Assembly: GCA_964612425.1 (NCBI GenBank)
Contig: CAZTDX010000009.1
Location: forward strand, 1 to 64,000
From: CAUJGP01 sp964612425
GTDB taxonomy: Bacteria; Bdellovibrionota; Bdellovibrionia; Bdellovibrionales; Bdellovibrionaceae
DNA: 64,000 nucleotides
Direction: 5' to 3'
The position numbers were made by a program, and so were the translations under genes. The notes beneath the pieces were generated by a model. The model had not been told where the DNA came from, made no database searches, and worked only from the letters and a program-made list of their open reading frames with translations. Shown piece by piece: positions 15,725 through 24,727 of this stretch (position 1 is its first letter; every line of letters starts with the position of its first letter).

Positions 15725-17581
15725 CTAAATTCCTTTATCCATGAAGACATTAGAATTGTTGAGCTGACTAGGAGCAAAACTTTGTTTTAAGTGGGAGCGA
15801 ATCTCATTGAAAATAGGAGGTGATTTATCTCCGAGGCTTTGGAAGAATTCCTCTTGGAGTAAAATCTCGTTTGTCCAATCTTGAGCGGGTAAATGAACCA
15901 GGCTTTGGTAGGACACTTTAGAAAAATCGAGTCCATCCCAGAGTAGATCAGTGTAGCGCGGGACTAGACCAATGGGAGTTTCCATGCCGCTTCCATGACC
16001 TTCCACTCGTTGAAACATCCAGTGCAAGACACGCATGTTTTCACTAAATCCAGGCCAGATAAATTTTCCATTTTCTTTTCGAAACCAATTCACACCAAAA
16101 AACTTTGGTGCTTTTTTCAGTTGTGAACCAAAATGAAGCCAATGTTTGAAATAATCTCCCATATGGTATCCGCAAAAAGGAAGCATGGCCATTGGATCAC
16201 GACGGACGACACCGACGGCTCCAGTGGCTGCCGCTGTTGTTTCTGAAGACGTGCTTGCCCCAATGTACACGCCACGTTCCCAGCTGGGAGCCTCATAAAC
16301 TAGAGGAATAGTTGTGGCTCTGCGACCTCCAAAAATAAAGGCGGAAATTGGTACGCCAGCAGGATTATTCCAGTCCGCATCCATCGAAGGACATTGTGTT
16401 GTAGATACTGTAAATCGAGCGTTGGGGTGAGCTGCCTTTCGGCCACACTCCGGAGTCCAATCCTGTCCTTGCCAGTCAATTAAATGTTTTGGAGGAGTTT
16501 CAGTCATACCTTCCCACCAAACATCGCCATCATCTGTGAGAGCGCAATTAGTGAAAATCGTATTTTTTGCAATGGTCTTCATGGCATTAGGATTAGTTTT
16601 TGTCGAGGTTCCTGGTGCTACACCAAAGTAACCAGCCTCTGGATTGATGGCATGGAGTTCTCCGTTTGAGTTAGGGTGAATCCAAGCAATATCGTCACCT
16701 AAGGTCGTTACCTTCCATCCATCAAAAGCCTTAGGCGGAATCAACATTGAAAAATTTGTTTTACCACAGGCACTCGGAAATCCAGCGGCGAAATAATGCT
16801 TGCGACCTTCTGGATTTTCAACACCCATAATGAGCATGTGCTCAGCAAGCCAATTTTGTTTTTGACCCATGTGTGAGGCAATTCGAAGAGAAAAACATTT
16901 CTTTCCTAAGAGCGCATTGCCACCATATCCGGAACCAAAAGACCAAATCAATTGCTCTTCGGGAAAGTGCACAATGTACTTTTGGTCTTTATTGCAAGGC
17001 CAAGCAACATCGGCGTCTCCTGGAGCAAGGGGAGCACCAATAGAGTGGAGGCATTTAACAAAGGATTTTCCTTCCATTTGTCGAAGAGCAGGAAGTCCCA
17101 TGCGAGTCATAATTTTCATGCTGATCGCAACATAAGGGGAGTCGGTGATTTCGATTCCGTACTGGGCAAGCGGTGAGCCTAAGGGGCCCATGCAAAAAGG
17201 GACCACAAAAAGAGTGCGCCCCTTCATAGAACCTTTATAAAGTGTTGTGAGAGTTTTTTTCATTTCCTCTGGGGCCATCCAATTGTTGGTGGGGCCTGCA
17301 TCAGAGGAGTTTTTGCTACAAATAAAAGTGCGATCTTCAACGCGTGCGACATCGGAAGGGTCAGAGAGTGCGAGAAAACTATTCGGGCGTTTTTCGGGAT
17401 TTAATTTTTTGAGAGTCCCAGTTTGTACCAGCATTTCACAAATCTGTTGGTATTCCTCATCGGAACCATTGCACCAGTAGATCGACTGGGGCTCGCAGAG
17501 TGCGGCGATTTCATTAATCCATGCGTTGATTGATGGATCGTTACTTTGTAAATAGGAAGACGAAAGCGAATTCATTGACAT
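15725..17581 (-). CDS. pckG: phosphoenolpyruvate carboxykinase (GTP)
   Basis: This GTP-dependent enzyme interconverts oxaloacetate and PEP, the committed step of gluconeogenesis. At about 618 residues the length fits the GTP family (the ATP family is shorter and different). Motifs: the kinase P-loop FPSACGKTNFSML with the active-site Cys of the GTP family, the metal/nucleotide site TLGDDIAWI, FGGRRATTIPLVYEA, and NWFRKENGKFIWPGFSENMRVL. I set the start at 17581 because GGAGG lies 10 nt upstream; an in-frame TTG at 17602 is upstream of that site. It fits the glycolytic genes at 20.6-23.8 kb and an amino-acid-based diet, though that last point is inference. Confidence 0.95.
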   Translation of the reverse strand: MSMNSLSSSYLQSNDPSINAWINEIAALCEPQSIYWCNGSDEEYQQICEMLVQTGTLKKLNPEKRPNSFLALSDPSDVARVEDRTFICSKNSSDAGPTNNWMAPEEMKKTLTTLYKGSMKGRTLFVVPFCMGPLGSPLAQYGIEITDSPYVAISMKIMTRMGLPALRQMEGKSFVKCLHSIGAPLAPGDADVAWPCNKDQKYIVHFPEEQLIWSFGSGYGGNALLGKKCFSLRIASHMGQKQNWLAEHMLIMGVENPEGRKHYFAAGFPSACGKTNFSMLIPPKAFDGWKVTTLGDDIAWIHPNSNGELHAINPEAGYFGVAPGTSTKTNPNAMKTIAKNTIFTNCALTDDGDVWWEGMTETPPKHLIDWQGQDWTPECGRKAAHPNARFTVSTTQCPSMDADWNNPAGVPISAFIFGGRRATTIPLVYEAPSWERGVYIGASTSSETTAAATGAVGVVRRDPMAMLPFCGYHMGDYFKHWLHFGSQLKKAPKFFGVNWFRKENGKFIWPGFSENMRVLHWMFQRVEGHGSGMETPIGLVPRYTDLLWDGLDFSKVSYQSLVHLPAQDWTNEILLQEEFFQSLGDKSPPIFNEIRSHLKQSFAPSQLNNSNVFMDKGI

Positions 17582-17749
17582 GAGCCCAATCCCTCCAGGC
17601 AAAACGGTGATGTTTTAATAGTTTATTAGAACGAAACTATAGGATTTAAACTTTGGCTAGTCATTTTATTAAAATTTATTGCTAAAAGTCATTTTTACAA
17701 AATATTGAGTTGCTAGATTTTATTGCTTCATATTTTTGGCGCTTAAAAA

Positions 17750-18394
17750 CTAGACAATTTTGTTAATTAAAAAAATTCCATCGCGAATCGGCAACATGGT
17801 TTTATGCAAATCCGATCTTTGATGAATCATTTCATTAAATTTTTTAAGTGCTTTTGTGCTGGGTTCGTTTTGAATTTCCTCATCGGGCAAGAGGACGCGT
17901 CCACTCCAAAGAACGTTATCGACAATGACCAGGCCGTTGGGTGAAAGTTTTGATTCCACTAAATTAAAATAATTTAAATAGTTCTCTTTATCAGCATCGA
18001 TAAAAACGATATCAAAGGGGCCTTGAAGTTTTGGAATAATTTCAAGGCCTGGCCCTTGATGAAAATGAATTTTATTGAGTTGTTTGGCCTCTTTCCAAAA
18101 TTGTTCTGTATGGGGTCTCTTTTCAATATCGATGGTGTGGAGTTCTCCATCGGCGGGCAAGTGCTCAGCCATGGCCAGTGCTGAGTAACCTGTAAATGTG
18201 CCAATTTCCAAAATGCGGCGTGCGCGCGTGCTCCGAATGAGATTACCAAAAAAAGATGCTTCCAGCTTGCCTATAAGCATTTGGCTCATAGCTTCAGTGC
18301 TGCGTGTGTGCTTTTCAAGCGAACTGCAAATGGTGCTGGGGTTAGAGGATAGATTGGTCGCGTAAGTTTCAATTTTTGTGTCTGTGAAATTCAT
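17750..18394 (-). CDS. SAM-dependent O-methyltransferase, class I catechol-type
   Basis: A 214-residue soluble enzyme of the caffeoyl-CoA/catechol O-methyltransferase family. SAM-binding motif I is ILEIGTFTGYSALAMA, motif II LHTIDIEKR, the metal-binding region DIVFIDADKENY, and VIVDNVLWSGRVL completes the divalent-metal site (family Asp/Asp-Asn). The substrate is unknown. AGGAG lies 8 nt before the ATG. It is a single gene, transcribed away from the metalloprotease locus. Confidence 0.9.
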   Translation of the reverse strand: MNFTDTKIETYATNLSSNPSTICSSLEKHTRSTEAMSQMLIGKLEASFFGNLIRSTRARRILEIGTFTGYSALAMAEHLPADGELHTIDIEKRPHTEQFWKEAKQLNKIHFHQGPGLEIIPKLQGPFDIVFIDADKENYLNYFNLVESKLSPNGLVIVDNVLWSGRVLLPDEEIQNEPSTKALKKFNEMIHQRSDLHKTMLPIRDGIFLINKIV

Positions 18395-18760
18395 AACTTT
18401 ACTCCTATAAAGAAAACTCTAATCGGGCCTCACTTTTCACTTATACAGAATTTAAGAGTATAAGTAAAATCACATTTGCCTATTGCCACCATAGGATGGA
18501 TTTTGATGGTAAATAGTATGACTACAAAACATTCACGCACTCAAAATTCCCGTTTAAATTCCTGAATGCTTGCAATCAATGGCGCAAATAGAGTTTATCA
18601 AACTCTATTTGCGCCATTGCAGAGCTTTAATTTGCCTGAAATACATCCTAAGATGTGATTCTTCTATGATGAAGCTAAATATTATTGATTTAATAAATAT
18701 ATCTCTTAGACTGAAATAGTATTTTTGATTGATTTTAATGATATTTCAAGGAATTTAGAA
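18395..18760. other. divergent intergenic region with perfect hairpin
   Basis: This stretch separates the O-methyltransferase gene from the metalloprotease locus. It contains the perfect 19-bp inverted repeat at 18578-18618 and is otherwise A+T-rich. It must hold promoters in both directions; none is distinct enough to place. Confidence 0.6.
18578..18618. repeat. perfect 19-bp inverted repeat, 3-nt loop
   Basis: AATGGCGCAAATAGAGTTT and its exact complement flank the loop ATC. No T-run follows on either strand, and neither neighbouring gene ends here (both start on its flanks), so a plain terminator is unlikely. It could be an RNA hairpin in the 5' leader of either neighbour or an independent palindromic element. 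Confidence 0.7.
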
Positions 18761-20222
18761 ATGAAAAAGAGTTATTACATAGTAATAATTACCTATTACC
18801 TATTACCTATTTTCTTTCAATGCCTATGCTGCGACAAAAGACGATAGTATTTGCTTTGATTTGTATACACCCACTTGTGCTCCAGGTGAGTTTTATGATC
18901 CGACAGGAAAATCTAGAACTCAGAATACAAAAGTATTTGAGCGAACAGATTTTGAATCTAAGATAAACTTAAGTATTGCAACTGAGGTCAATAAAACATT
19001 TGATGACAAGAAAAATAATGATTTTCTAGAGGTCGCAGTCGAAGCTTTTGGATACAGAGGTTATGATGCTTGCAGTGACATTGTGTCATTAATTTGCAAG
19101 GAATTAGTTTCAAAAGCAATGGTACAACAACTTAGGAGAGAAATTTTTTATTTAGATTCAAGCGAGAAAAGTAAAAGACAAATGAACGATTTAACATCAA
19201 TAGCTTATTTGTCAGAACACCTAGAAATGCAAAATTTAAGAAACAAACTTCAATTCGAGGCAGATCGCTATTTAAATAAAAATGGAATCATGAAAAAGAT
19301 TAAAGATGAGATTTTTGAAAATACCAAATCATTAACCATTGAATGGCTCAATGAAGTGTTGCCCTCTGGAAAAGTTAAGGATGATATTATTTTTAAAATT
19401 TCTAAAGTTAGATTTTCTGGATTTGATTGTACCAATGGCAAGATAGATGTTCCTCGGGATATAGAACCAAATGGAGAGTATAATAGCTTATCTAATAGTT
19501 TGAAGTTTTGTAAAGGTTCACTTCATTATACAGATAGTATATTTGCTATTGTTAGGACACTTGCCCATGAATTGGGTCATGCAATTGATCCTTGCTTAAT
19601 TCAATTTTATTTTAGTAACCGTAAATTTACTTATGCTGGGTCCAATCAAATAGAAATGGAAAGTGAATTTCCATTTTCAGGTATAATACCTTGTTTAAGA
19701 GATAAAAAGTCAGTTGAAGCGAAGAGATTTGATCCTGCTAACTCACTGTCTAGCGGAGTTCATCCAAATCCAATGGGAGGAACAGGATTCGGTTCTTTTA
19801 GTCCTGATCCGGTACCCAATAAAATACCTACTCAAAAATTTGATTTTTGTAAGAAGCAAAACGAAAATGGCAGTATTGTTGGTGATCAAGTTAACGAGGC
19901 GTTTTGCGACTGGCTTGCTTCAGAGATTTTGCCGCGCTACATTGAGAAATATCACCACGATATAACTACACCTACTCAATTTAGAGCGGGATATCTTAAC
20001 GTATTCAGAACCTTTTGCTACCCCGATTATTCGAATGAAAAGGTGGGGTTTCGAGTGCACCCGAGTATTAATAAAAGAGCCAATTCAATTTTACTAGCTA
20101 ATCCAAAAGTTAGAGAACAAATGGGTTGTTCAAAAGATTTACCAGGGACAATTTATTGTGACCCCAAAAAAATTAAAGAAGTTCATGGAAATAGTGTTGA
20201 AGTCAAAGGAGGACAACAATGA
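18761..20222 (+). CDS. secreted zinc metalloprotease, frameshifted at an ATTACCT repeat
   Basis: The main reading frame (open from 18789, first usable start TTG at 18861) codes for a protease: HELGH at residues 236-240 of that frame and NEAFCD at 345-350, the HExxH...NExxxD pattern of gluzincin metallopeptidases. The frame lacks a proper start. An ATG at 18761 with AAGGA 8 nt upstream opens a signal peptide (MKKSYYIVIITYYL) but runs out of frame at three tandem ATTACCT units (18788-18808) and stops at 18845-18847. Deleting one 7-bp unit joins the frames exactly and gives a 484-residue preprotein with a cleavable signal sequence ending FNAYA|ATKDD. Many Cys in the mature part suit an exported protein. 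The gene is therefore either phase-OFF in this sequence or a recent frameshift. It overlaps the next gene by ATGA. Confidence 0.8.
18788..18811 (+). repeat. 7-bp tandem repeat (ATTACCT)x3.4 in signal-peptide codons
   Basis: Three exact copies of ATTACCT (18788-18794, 18795-18801, 18802-18808) followed by ATT. A heptamer is not a multiple of three, so every gain or loss changes frame. Two copies (or five) would put the upstream ATG in frame with the metalloprotease; three do not. Confidence 0.9.
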
Positions 20223-20650
20223 AACCTAGTAGCTCAATACTTTTTTTATTAATTTGTTTATACACTGAGTTGGTTTTTTGTAAAATAGCTACAAAAGAAA
20301 CAAAACAAATTGTGGAAAAAATGACTTTAACTATTAGTTACCCAGAAAAAGTAAGCCATTTTCAATTTATAAAAAGCCATAAAAAGGAAAATGAGCTTAA
20401 TTTAATTATTAATGAACAAAAAGTCGGCGATCGAAAACTATCAAAAAAGGATTTGCTTTGGCTTGAGAACAGGTTAGCAAGCTTTAACTATGACTCAAGA
20501 GTCCCAAATTTAAAGTGTGAGCTGGGAGAAGTAACATTGTTTGTAAAATACCCATCAAATGAAAAGAGAGTTAAAAGATGTATAGGTGCAAAAGATAATA
20601 CAACGACAAAGCTTCTAACTCTTACGAAAACTCTGAGAACTTTTTTATAA
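20219..20650 (+). CDS. small secreted protein co-transcribed with metalloprotease
   Basis: A 143-residue exported protein with a signal peptide (SSSILFLLICLYTELVFC, cleavage about residue 21). The mature part is Lys-rich with one Cys pair (LKCELG ... VKRCIGA) spaced about 22 residues apart. Its start overlaps the stop of the metalloprotease by ATGA, so the two are translationally coupled, and it could be an inhibitor, chaperone or partner of the protease; that is inference from context only. The small protein at 57186-57689 has a similar size and a similar late Cys pair, but relatedness is uncertain. It converges on tpi. Confidence 0.7.
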   Translation: MKPSSSILFLLICLYTELVFCKIATKETKQIVEKMTLTISYPEKVSHFQFIKSHKKENELNLIINEQKVGDRKLSKKDLLWLENRLASFNYDSRVPNLKCELGEVTLFVKYPSNEKRVKRCIGAKDNTTTKLLTLTKTLRTFL

Positions 20651-20660
20651 TTGTTTTTAA

Positions 20661-21395
20661 CTAACTTAAACAAATTTTACTGAATGTGTGAGGATCGAGA
20701 GAGGCACCGCCGACCAAGAAGCCGCCCACTTCGGGGATTTTAAGGAGTTCCGCTGCGTTTTCTGGCTTGACGCTCCCACCGTAGAGAATGGGAACAGAGG
20801 AAGAACCACCTTTTGCCAAAATCATTTTTCTGATTTGTGCGTGGGTTTCATTGACTTGGGCAGGAGTTGCCACCTTTCCTGTACCAATGGCCCAAACGGG
20901 TTCGTAGGCCACAATCCATTTTTTAGAAATATCAATGGCATTTATAAAAGAGTTGAGTTGAGTGGCACAAACAGTTTCTGTTTGGTGATTCTCCCGCTCT
21001 TCCAGAGATTCTCCTATACAAATCATAGGTGTGAGGCCCAGGGATTGTACGAGCTTACCTTTTTGAGCGATGAATTCATTGGACTCTTTAAAAATTTGGC
21101 GGCGTTCACTGTGTCCAAGCAAAATGGAGTGTGCCCCAAGGGATTTTACCACGGGAGCGGAAATCTCTCCGGTAAAAGCACCTGATGGCTCAGAAAAACA
21201 ATTCTGGGAACCAAATTGAATGGCAGTTTCTTTAAGAGCATTAGCTGCTGCTTCTAAGTTTGTTGCGGGAACAAAAAGCATGATTTGCTGCTGCAATTCT
21301 TTCGGGATCAAGGGAACAAACTCGCTGATAAAAGAGCGAGTCTCTTGAGGACCTTTGTTGAGCTTCCAATTTGCAGCGAATACTTTTTGTAACAT
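20661..21395 (-). CDS. tpiA: triosephosphate isomerase
   Basis: Interconverts dihydroxyacetone phosphate and glyceraldehyde 3-phosphate. It has 244 residues, normal for the family. Active-site residues are all in place: N9 and K11 (ANWKLNKG), electrophile H95 (LLGHSERR), catalytic base E165 (AYEPVWAIGTGK), and the phosphate-binding LYGGSVKPENA. It is the last gene of gap-pgk-tpi on the minus strand, separated from pgk by 166 nt that are mostly the palindromic element at 21434-21561. Confidence 0.96.
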   Translation of the reverse strand: MLQKVFAANWKLNKGPQETRSFISEFVPLIPKELQQQIMLFVPATNLEAAANALKETAIQFGSQNCFSEPSGAFTGEISAPVVKSLGAHSILLGHSERRQIFKESNEFIAQKGKLVQSLGLTPMICIGESLEERENHQTETVCATQLNSFINAIDISKKWIVAYEPVWAIGTGKVATPAQVNETHAQIRKMILAKGGSSSVPILYGGSVKPENAAELLKIPEVGGFLVGGASLDPHTFSKICLS

Positions 21396-21433
21396 AATTA
21401 TTTTACCTATAAAAATTATTTTTATTTATTTTC

Positions 21434-21561
21434 ATGGTTTTGCTGCAAAAGAGCCTAATTCGAGGCGGAAAAGTTTTAAATCGAACGAGGCGTAGTTCCC
21501 CTACGTTGAGTGAGATTTAAACTTTTTCAACGATGAAGTAGGTCTTTTTCAGCAAAACCAT
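21434..21561 (-). repeat. 128-bp dispersed palindromic element (copy A)
   Basis: Terminal inverted repeats ATGGTTTTGCTG / CAGCAAAACCAT enclose nested complementary segments (GAAAAAGTTTAAATC against GATTTAAAACTTTTCC; CGTAG-GGGAA-CTACG at the centre), so the element can fold into one long rod. Read on the minus strand it matches the element at 32861-32985 over its whole length, and parts of it match 2334-2394 and 52264-52309. It begins at the base directly after the pgk stop codon and separates pgk from tpi, so it will be in the operon mRNA. Confidence 0.88.
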
Positions 21562-22764
21562 TTAGTTTCGAATTTTAACTCGCAAAACTTCAAGGCCAGG
21601 GAGCTTGTCTCCTTGTAAGTACTCAAGGCTTGCGCCGCCTCCAGTTGAAATATGAGTCATTTGATTGGCAAATCCCGACTGCTCAGCCGCTGCGGCTGAA
21701 TCACCACCTCCAATAATTTTCATGGCACTGGATTCGGCAATGGCTTTTGCTAAACCAAACGTTCCCTTTGAAAAAGCTTCTTTCTCAAAAACGCCCATAG
21801 GGCCATTCCAGAAAATGGTCGCAGCTCCATTGATCGCTTCTTTAAAGCGCTTCAAACTCTCAGGCCCAATATCAAGAGCCATTTTATCGGCAGGTATAGT
21901 AAGATCGTGAATGATTTCGCCTGTCGTGTCTGTAAAGGCACTAGCCACAACGTGATCTACAGGGAGAAGAAGGGTTTTATTTCTGGCTTCCACACGAGCC
22001 ATCATCTCTCGGGCGTAGTTTAGTTTTTCGCTCTCAACAAGACTTTTTCCAACAGCAATATTTTTTGCTTTTAAAAAAGTGTAAGCCATCGCTCCACCAA
22101 TAATAAACCCATCAACAATATCAATGAGCTTTTCAATGACGGCAATTTTATCACTCACTTTCGCACCACCAAGAATCGCTAAATAAGGTCGCTTTGGTGA
22201 TTCTAAAAGTTGATCAAGCATTTGGATTTCTTTTTCAATTAAAAAGCCCACGCCCTTTTCTTTCATAAGGCTGGGAAGCGCATGAATCGTGGCATGAGCT
22301 CTGTGACTGGCACCAAAGGCATCGTTGATGTAAATATCAGCGAGAGGAGCAAGAGATTGCGCAAACTCAATAGAGTCTTTGGTCTCTCCCTCGTGAAAAC
22401 GCACGTTTTCAAGAAGAATGATTTGATTTTTCTTGAGTCCCATCAATAAGGCTTTTGTGGCTTCAGAATCTGGTTCTTCAACAAGCATAACTTCAACGTT
22501 GAGAAGCTCTGCAAGGCGTTTCCCCACGGGCTCTAAGCTATTGTCTTTATCTCCAGGGCCTTTAGGTCGACCAAGGTGAGAGGCAAGAACGAGTTTTGCT
22601 CCCTGCTCTAGAGCATATTTAATAGTTGGAAGACTTGCTTGAATACGAGTTTCATCGGTGATGTGGCCACCATTGAGTGGCACATTTAAATCAAGTCGTA
22701 AAAAAACTCGTTTGTCTTTTAATTCAAAATCTCTAATCGTTTTTATGCCTTTGAGTCCAGCCAC
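21562..22764 (-). CDS. pgk: phosphoglycerate kinase
   Basis: Transfers phosphate from 1,3-bisphosphoglycerate to ADP. At 400 residues it is normal length. Motifs: RLDLNVPLNGGHITDETRI near the N-terminus, LASHLGRPKG, LENVRFHEGE, the hinge LGGAKVSDKIAVI, FWNGPMGVFE, and the nucleotide site IIGGGDSAAAAEQ with the closing HISTGGGASLEYLQG. GTG start, with GGAG 8 nt upstream inside the end of gap; only 3 nt separate the gap stop from this start, so gap and pgk are coupled. Confidence 0.96.
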   Translation of the reverse strand: MAGLKGIKTIRDFELKDKRVFLRLDLNVPLNGGHITDETRIQASLPTIKYALEQGAKLVLASHLGRPKGPGDKDNSLEPVGKRLAELLNVEVMLVEEPDSEATKALLMGLKKNQIILLENVRFHEGETKDSIEFAQSLAPLADIYINDAFGASHRAHATIHALPSLMKEKGVGFLIEKEIQMLDQLLESPKRPYLAILGGAKVSDKIAVIEKLIDIVDGFIIGGAMAYTFLKAKNIAVGKSLVESEKLNYAREMMARVEARNKTLLLPVDHVVASAFTDTTGEIIHDLTIPADKMALDIGPESLKRFKEAINGAATIFWNGPMGVFEKEAFSKGTFGLAKAIAESSAMKIIGGGDSAAAAEQSGFANQMTHISTGGGASLEYLQGDKLPGLEVLRVKIRN

Positions 22765-22767
22765 GTA

Positions 22768-23790
22768 CTAAACTCCTTTTGTTTGCATGTACTTAACAAA
22801 ATCCACCATTCGATGGCTAAATCCTGTTTCGTTATCATACCAGGAAAAAACTTTTCCTAATTTTGGTCCTACAACCATTGTGCAGCTCAGATCAGCAATT
22901 GAACTGTGAGGGTTTCCATTAAAATCAACGCTCACCAGTTCTTGCTCCTCAGTGGCCAAAATTCCCTTGAGAGGGCCTTGTGCAGCCTTCACAAGTGCCG
23001 CATTGATGGATTCAACCGATAAATCTTGTTTTGTTGAAAAAGAAAAATCCACCAGACTCACATTGGGAGTGGGAACTCGAATTGATGTGCCATCAATTTT
23101 ACCTTTAAGCTCAGGCAAAACTTTTCCAACCGCTTTGGCAGCCCCTGTGGTTGTAGGGATCATAGAAACTCCCGCCGTTCGCGCTCGACGTAAATCTTTA
23201 TGAGTTCCATCTAAAATACGTTGGTCATTAGTGTAGGAGTGAATAGTCGTCATAAGACCATGCTCGATACCAAAGGCTTCATTTAAAACTTTCGCAACGG
23301 GAGCTAAACAGTTGGTCGTGCAGGATGCGTTAGAGATAACGGTGTGAGAAGAGGGATCATAGGCTGTGTGGTTCACACCATAAACCATAGTAAGGTCAAC
23401 ACCATCGGCAGGAGCAGAGACAAAAACTTTTTTGGCGCCTGCTTTGATGTGATCCATGAATTGGGCTTTGTCTTTGAACGCGCCGGTGCATTCCAAAACC
23501 ACATCAACATTGTGAGCTTTCCAAGGAAGCTCTGCTACGTTTTTAACAGCCGTGAGTGCAATTTTTTTACCATTAACAACAAGGTTTTGGCCTTCTGTGG
23601 AAACTTCATTTTTATAAATTCCATGCGTGGAATCATATTTGAGGAGGTGGGCCGCGACATCAAGACCACTCAAATCATTGATAGCAACGATATCTAAATC
23701 CTCAAAGCCCGCTCGAAAAAGCACTCGGCCAATTCGACCAAAGCCATTGATAGCCACTCTTAATTTACTTCCAGAAGGACTGTTTGCCAC
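22768..23790 (-). CDS. gapA: glyceraldehyde-3-phosphate dehydrogenase
   Basis: Oxidises glyceraldehyde 3-phosphate to 1,3-bisphosphoglycerate. It has 340 residues. NAD-binding start VAINGFGRIGRVLFRA, catalytic SNASCTTNC (C157), the partner His in IHSYTNDQ, and substrate-binding RRARTAGVSMIPTTTGAA. GTG start preceded by AAGGAG with 8 nt spacing. It is the first gene of the gap-pgk-tpi operon; the promoter should lie in the 107 nt between it and tatD. Confidence 0.96.
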   Translation of the reverse strand: MANSPSGSKLRVAINGFGRIGRVLFRAGFEDLDIVAINDLSGLDVAAHLLKYDSTHGIYKNEVSTEGQNLVVNGKKIALTAVKNVAELPWKAHNVDVVLECTGAFKDKAQFMDHIKAGAKKVFVSAPADGVDLTMVYGVNHTAYDPSSHTVISNASCTTNCLAPVAKVLNEAFGIEHGLMTTIHSYTNDQRILDGTHKDLRRARTAGVSMIPTTTGAAKAVGKVLPELKGKIDGTSIRVPTPNVSLVDFSFSTKQDLSVESINAALVKAAQGPLKGILATEEQELVSVDFNGNPHSSIADLSCTMVVGPKLGKVFSWYDNETGFSHRMVDFVKYMQTKGV

Positions 23791-23897
23791 GGGTAATACT
23801 CCTTGTTTAAATTTAAAGAATTGTGATGAAATTTTAGAGGGATAATTTGTTCCTCTTCATTCAAAAAGGCAAACTAAATTTGTGAATTGGATGGCAC

Positions 23898-24668
23898 CTA
23901 ACTCAATTTAGTAAATAAATTTTGAGCATTCTTCCAAGTTTGATCCTTAAGTTCTTCCAAGGTCATTGATTTTATTTGTGCAACTAAAGTAGCTGTGTGT
24001 AGCACAAAGGCCGGCGTGTTCTTTTTTCCCCTCTGTGGGACAGGTGCTAAAAAAGGAGCATCTGTTTCCACATGCAATCGATCTTGGGGAATAAAACTCA
24101 CAATCTCCCTAAGTTCCTGCGCATTTTTAAAAGTTACAACGCCACTAATGCTGATATTAAAACCAAGATCTAATGCGTGGCGCGCAAGATCGCGAGTTCC
24201 GGTAAAGCAATGAATAAGTCCGCGAACTCTTCCTTTGAAGGGGCGAAGTAGCTCAACGGTATCGGCTTCCGCATCTCTTGTGTGAATTTCTACGGGCAAC
24301 GAAAGCTCTTGCGCTAATTGCAATTGCTCAATAAAGGCTTTTTTTTGTGTTTGTGGAGTGGCGTTATTATAATAATAATCAAGTCCCATTTCACCGAGTC
24401 CAACAACTCTGGAGTGAGTGGCCTTCTCGCGAATAAAGTCAGCAACTCTTAAATCCCAAAGTCCCGCTTCATGGGGATGAATTCCTAGAGTGCAAAAAAC
24501 ATGAGGAGAATACTTATCAGCATACTCAAGCACCACGGGTAAGTCTGCGGGTTCTGTTCCGATGGTGATAACTCTTTCAACGCCCGAACTTTTTGCTAAC
24601 TCCAGAGCTGCTTCAGGGCCTTCTTCTAATTTATCTAAGTGAACATGAACATCAATCCAAGTGGACAT
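23898..24668 (-). CDS. tatD: TatD family metal-dependent DNase
   Basis: A TIM-barrel amidohydrolase-like nuclease of 256 residues. Metal ligands: DVHVHLD near the start, GLGEMGLDYYY (Glu), PVEIHTRDA, LIHCFTG, and VETDAPFLAPVPQRGKKNTPAFV. Family members are 3'-5' exonucleases or D-aminoacyl-tRNA deacylase-like proteins. It lies downstream of tmk and holB (59-nt gap to holB), the common tmk-holB-tatD arrangement. Confidence 0.93.
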   Translation of the reverse strand: MSTWIDVHVHLDKLEEGPEAALELAKSSGVERVITIGTEPADLPVVLEYADKYSPHVFCTLGIHPHEAGLWDLRVADFIREKATHSRVVGLGEMGLDYYYNNATPQTQKKAFIEQLQLAQELSLPVEIHTRDAEADTVELLRPFKGRVRGLIHCFTGTRDLARHALDLGFNISISGVVTFKNAQELREIVSFIPQDRLHVETDAPFLAPVPQRGKKNTPAFVLHTATLVAQIKSMTLEELKDQTWKNAQNLFTKLS

Positions 24669-24727
24669 TTTAATAGTTCCTTTTTAAGTTTTAGTCTCAA
24701 TTTTTTAGCTCTTCAAATCTCAGCACT

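Noticed and set aside
18861..20222. TTG at 18861 as the true start of the metalloprotease
   Set aside because: No ribosome site precedes it and it would leave an exported Cys-rich protease without a leader; the ATG at 18761 plus a one-unit repeat change explains the locus better.
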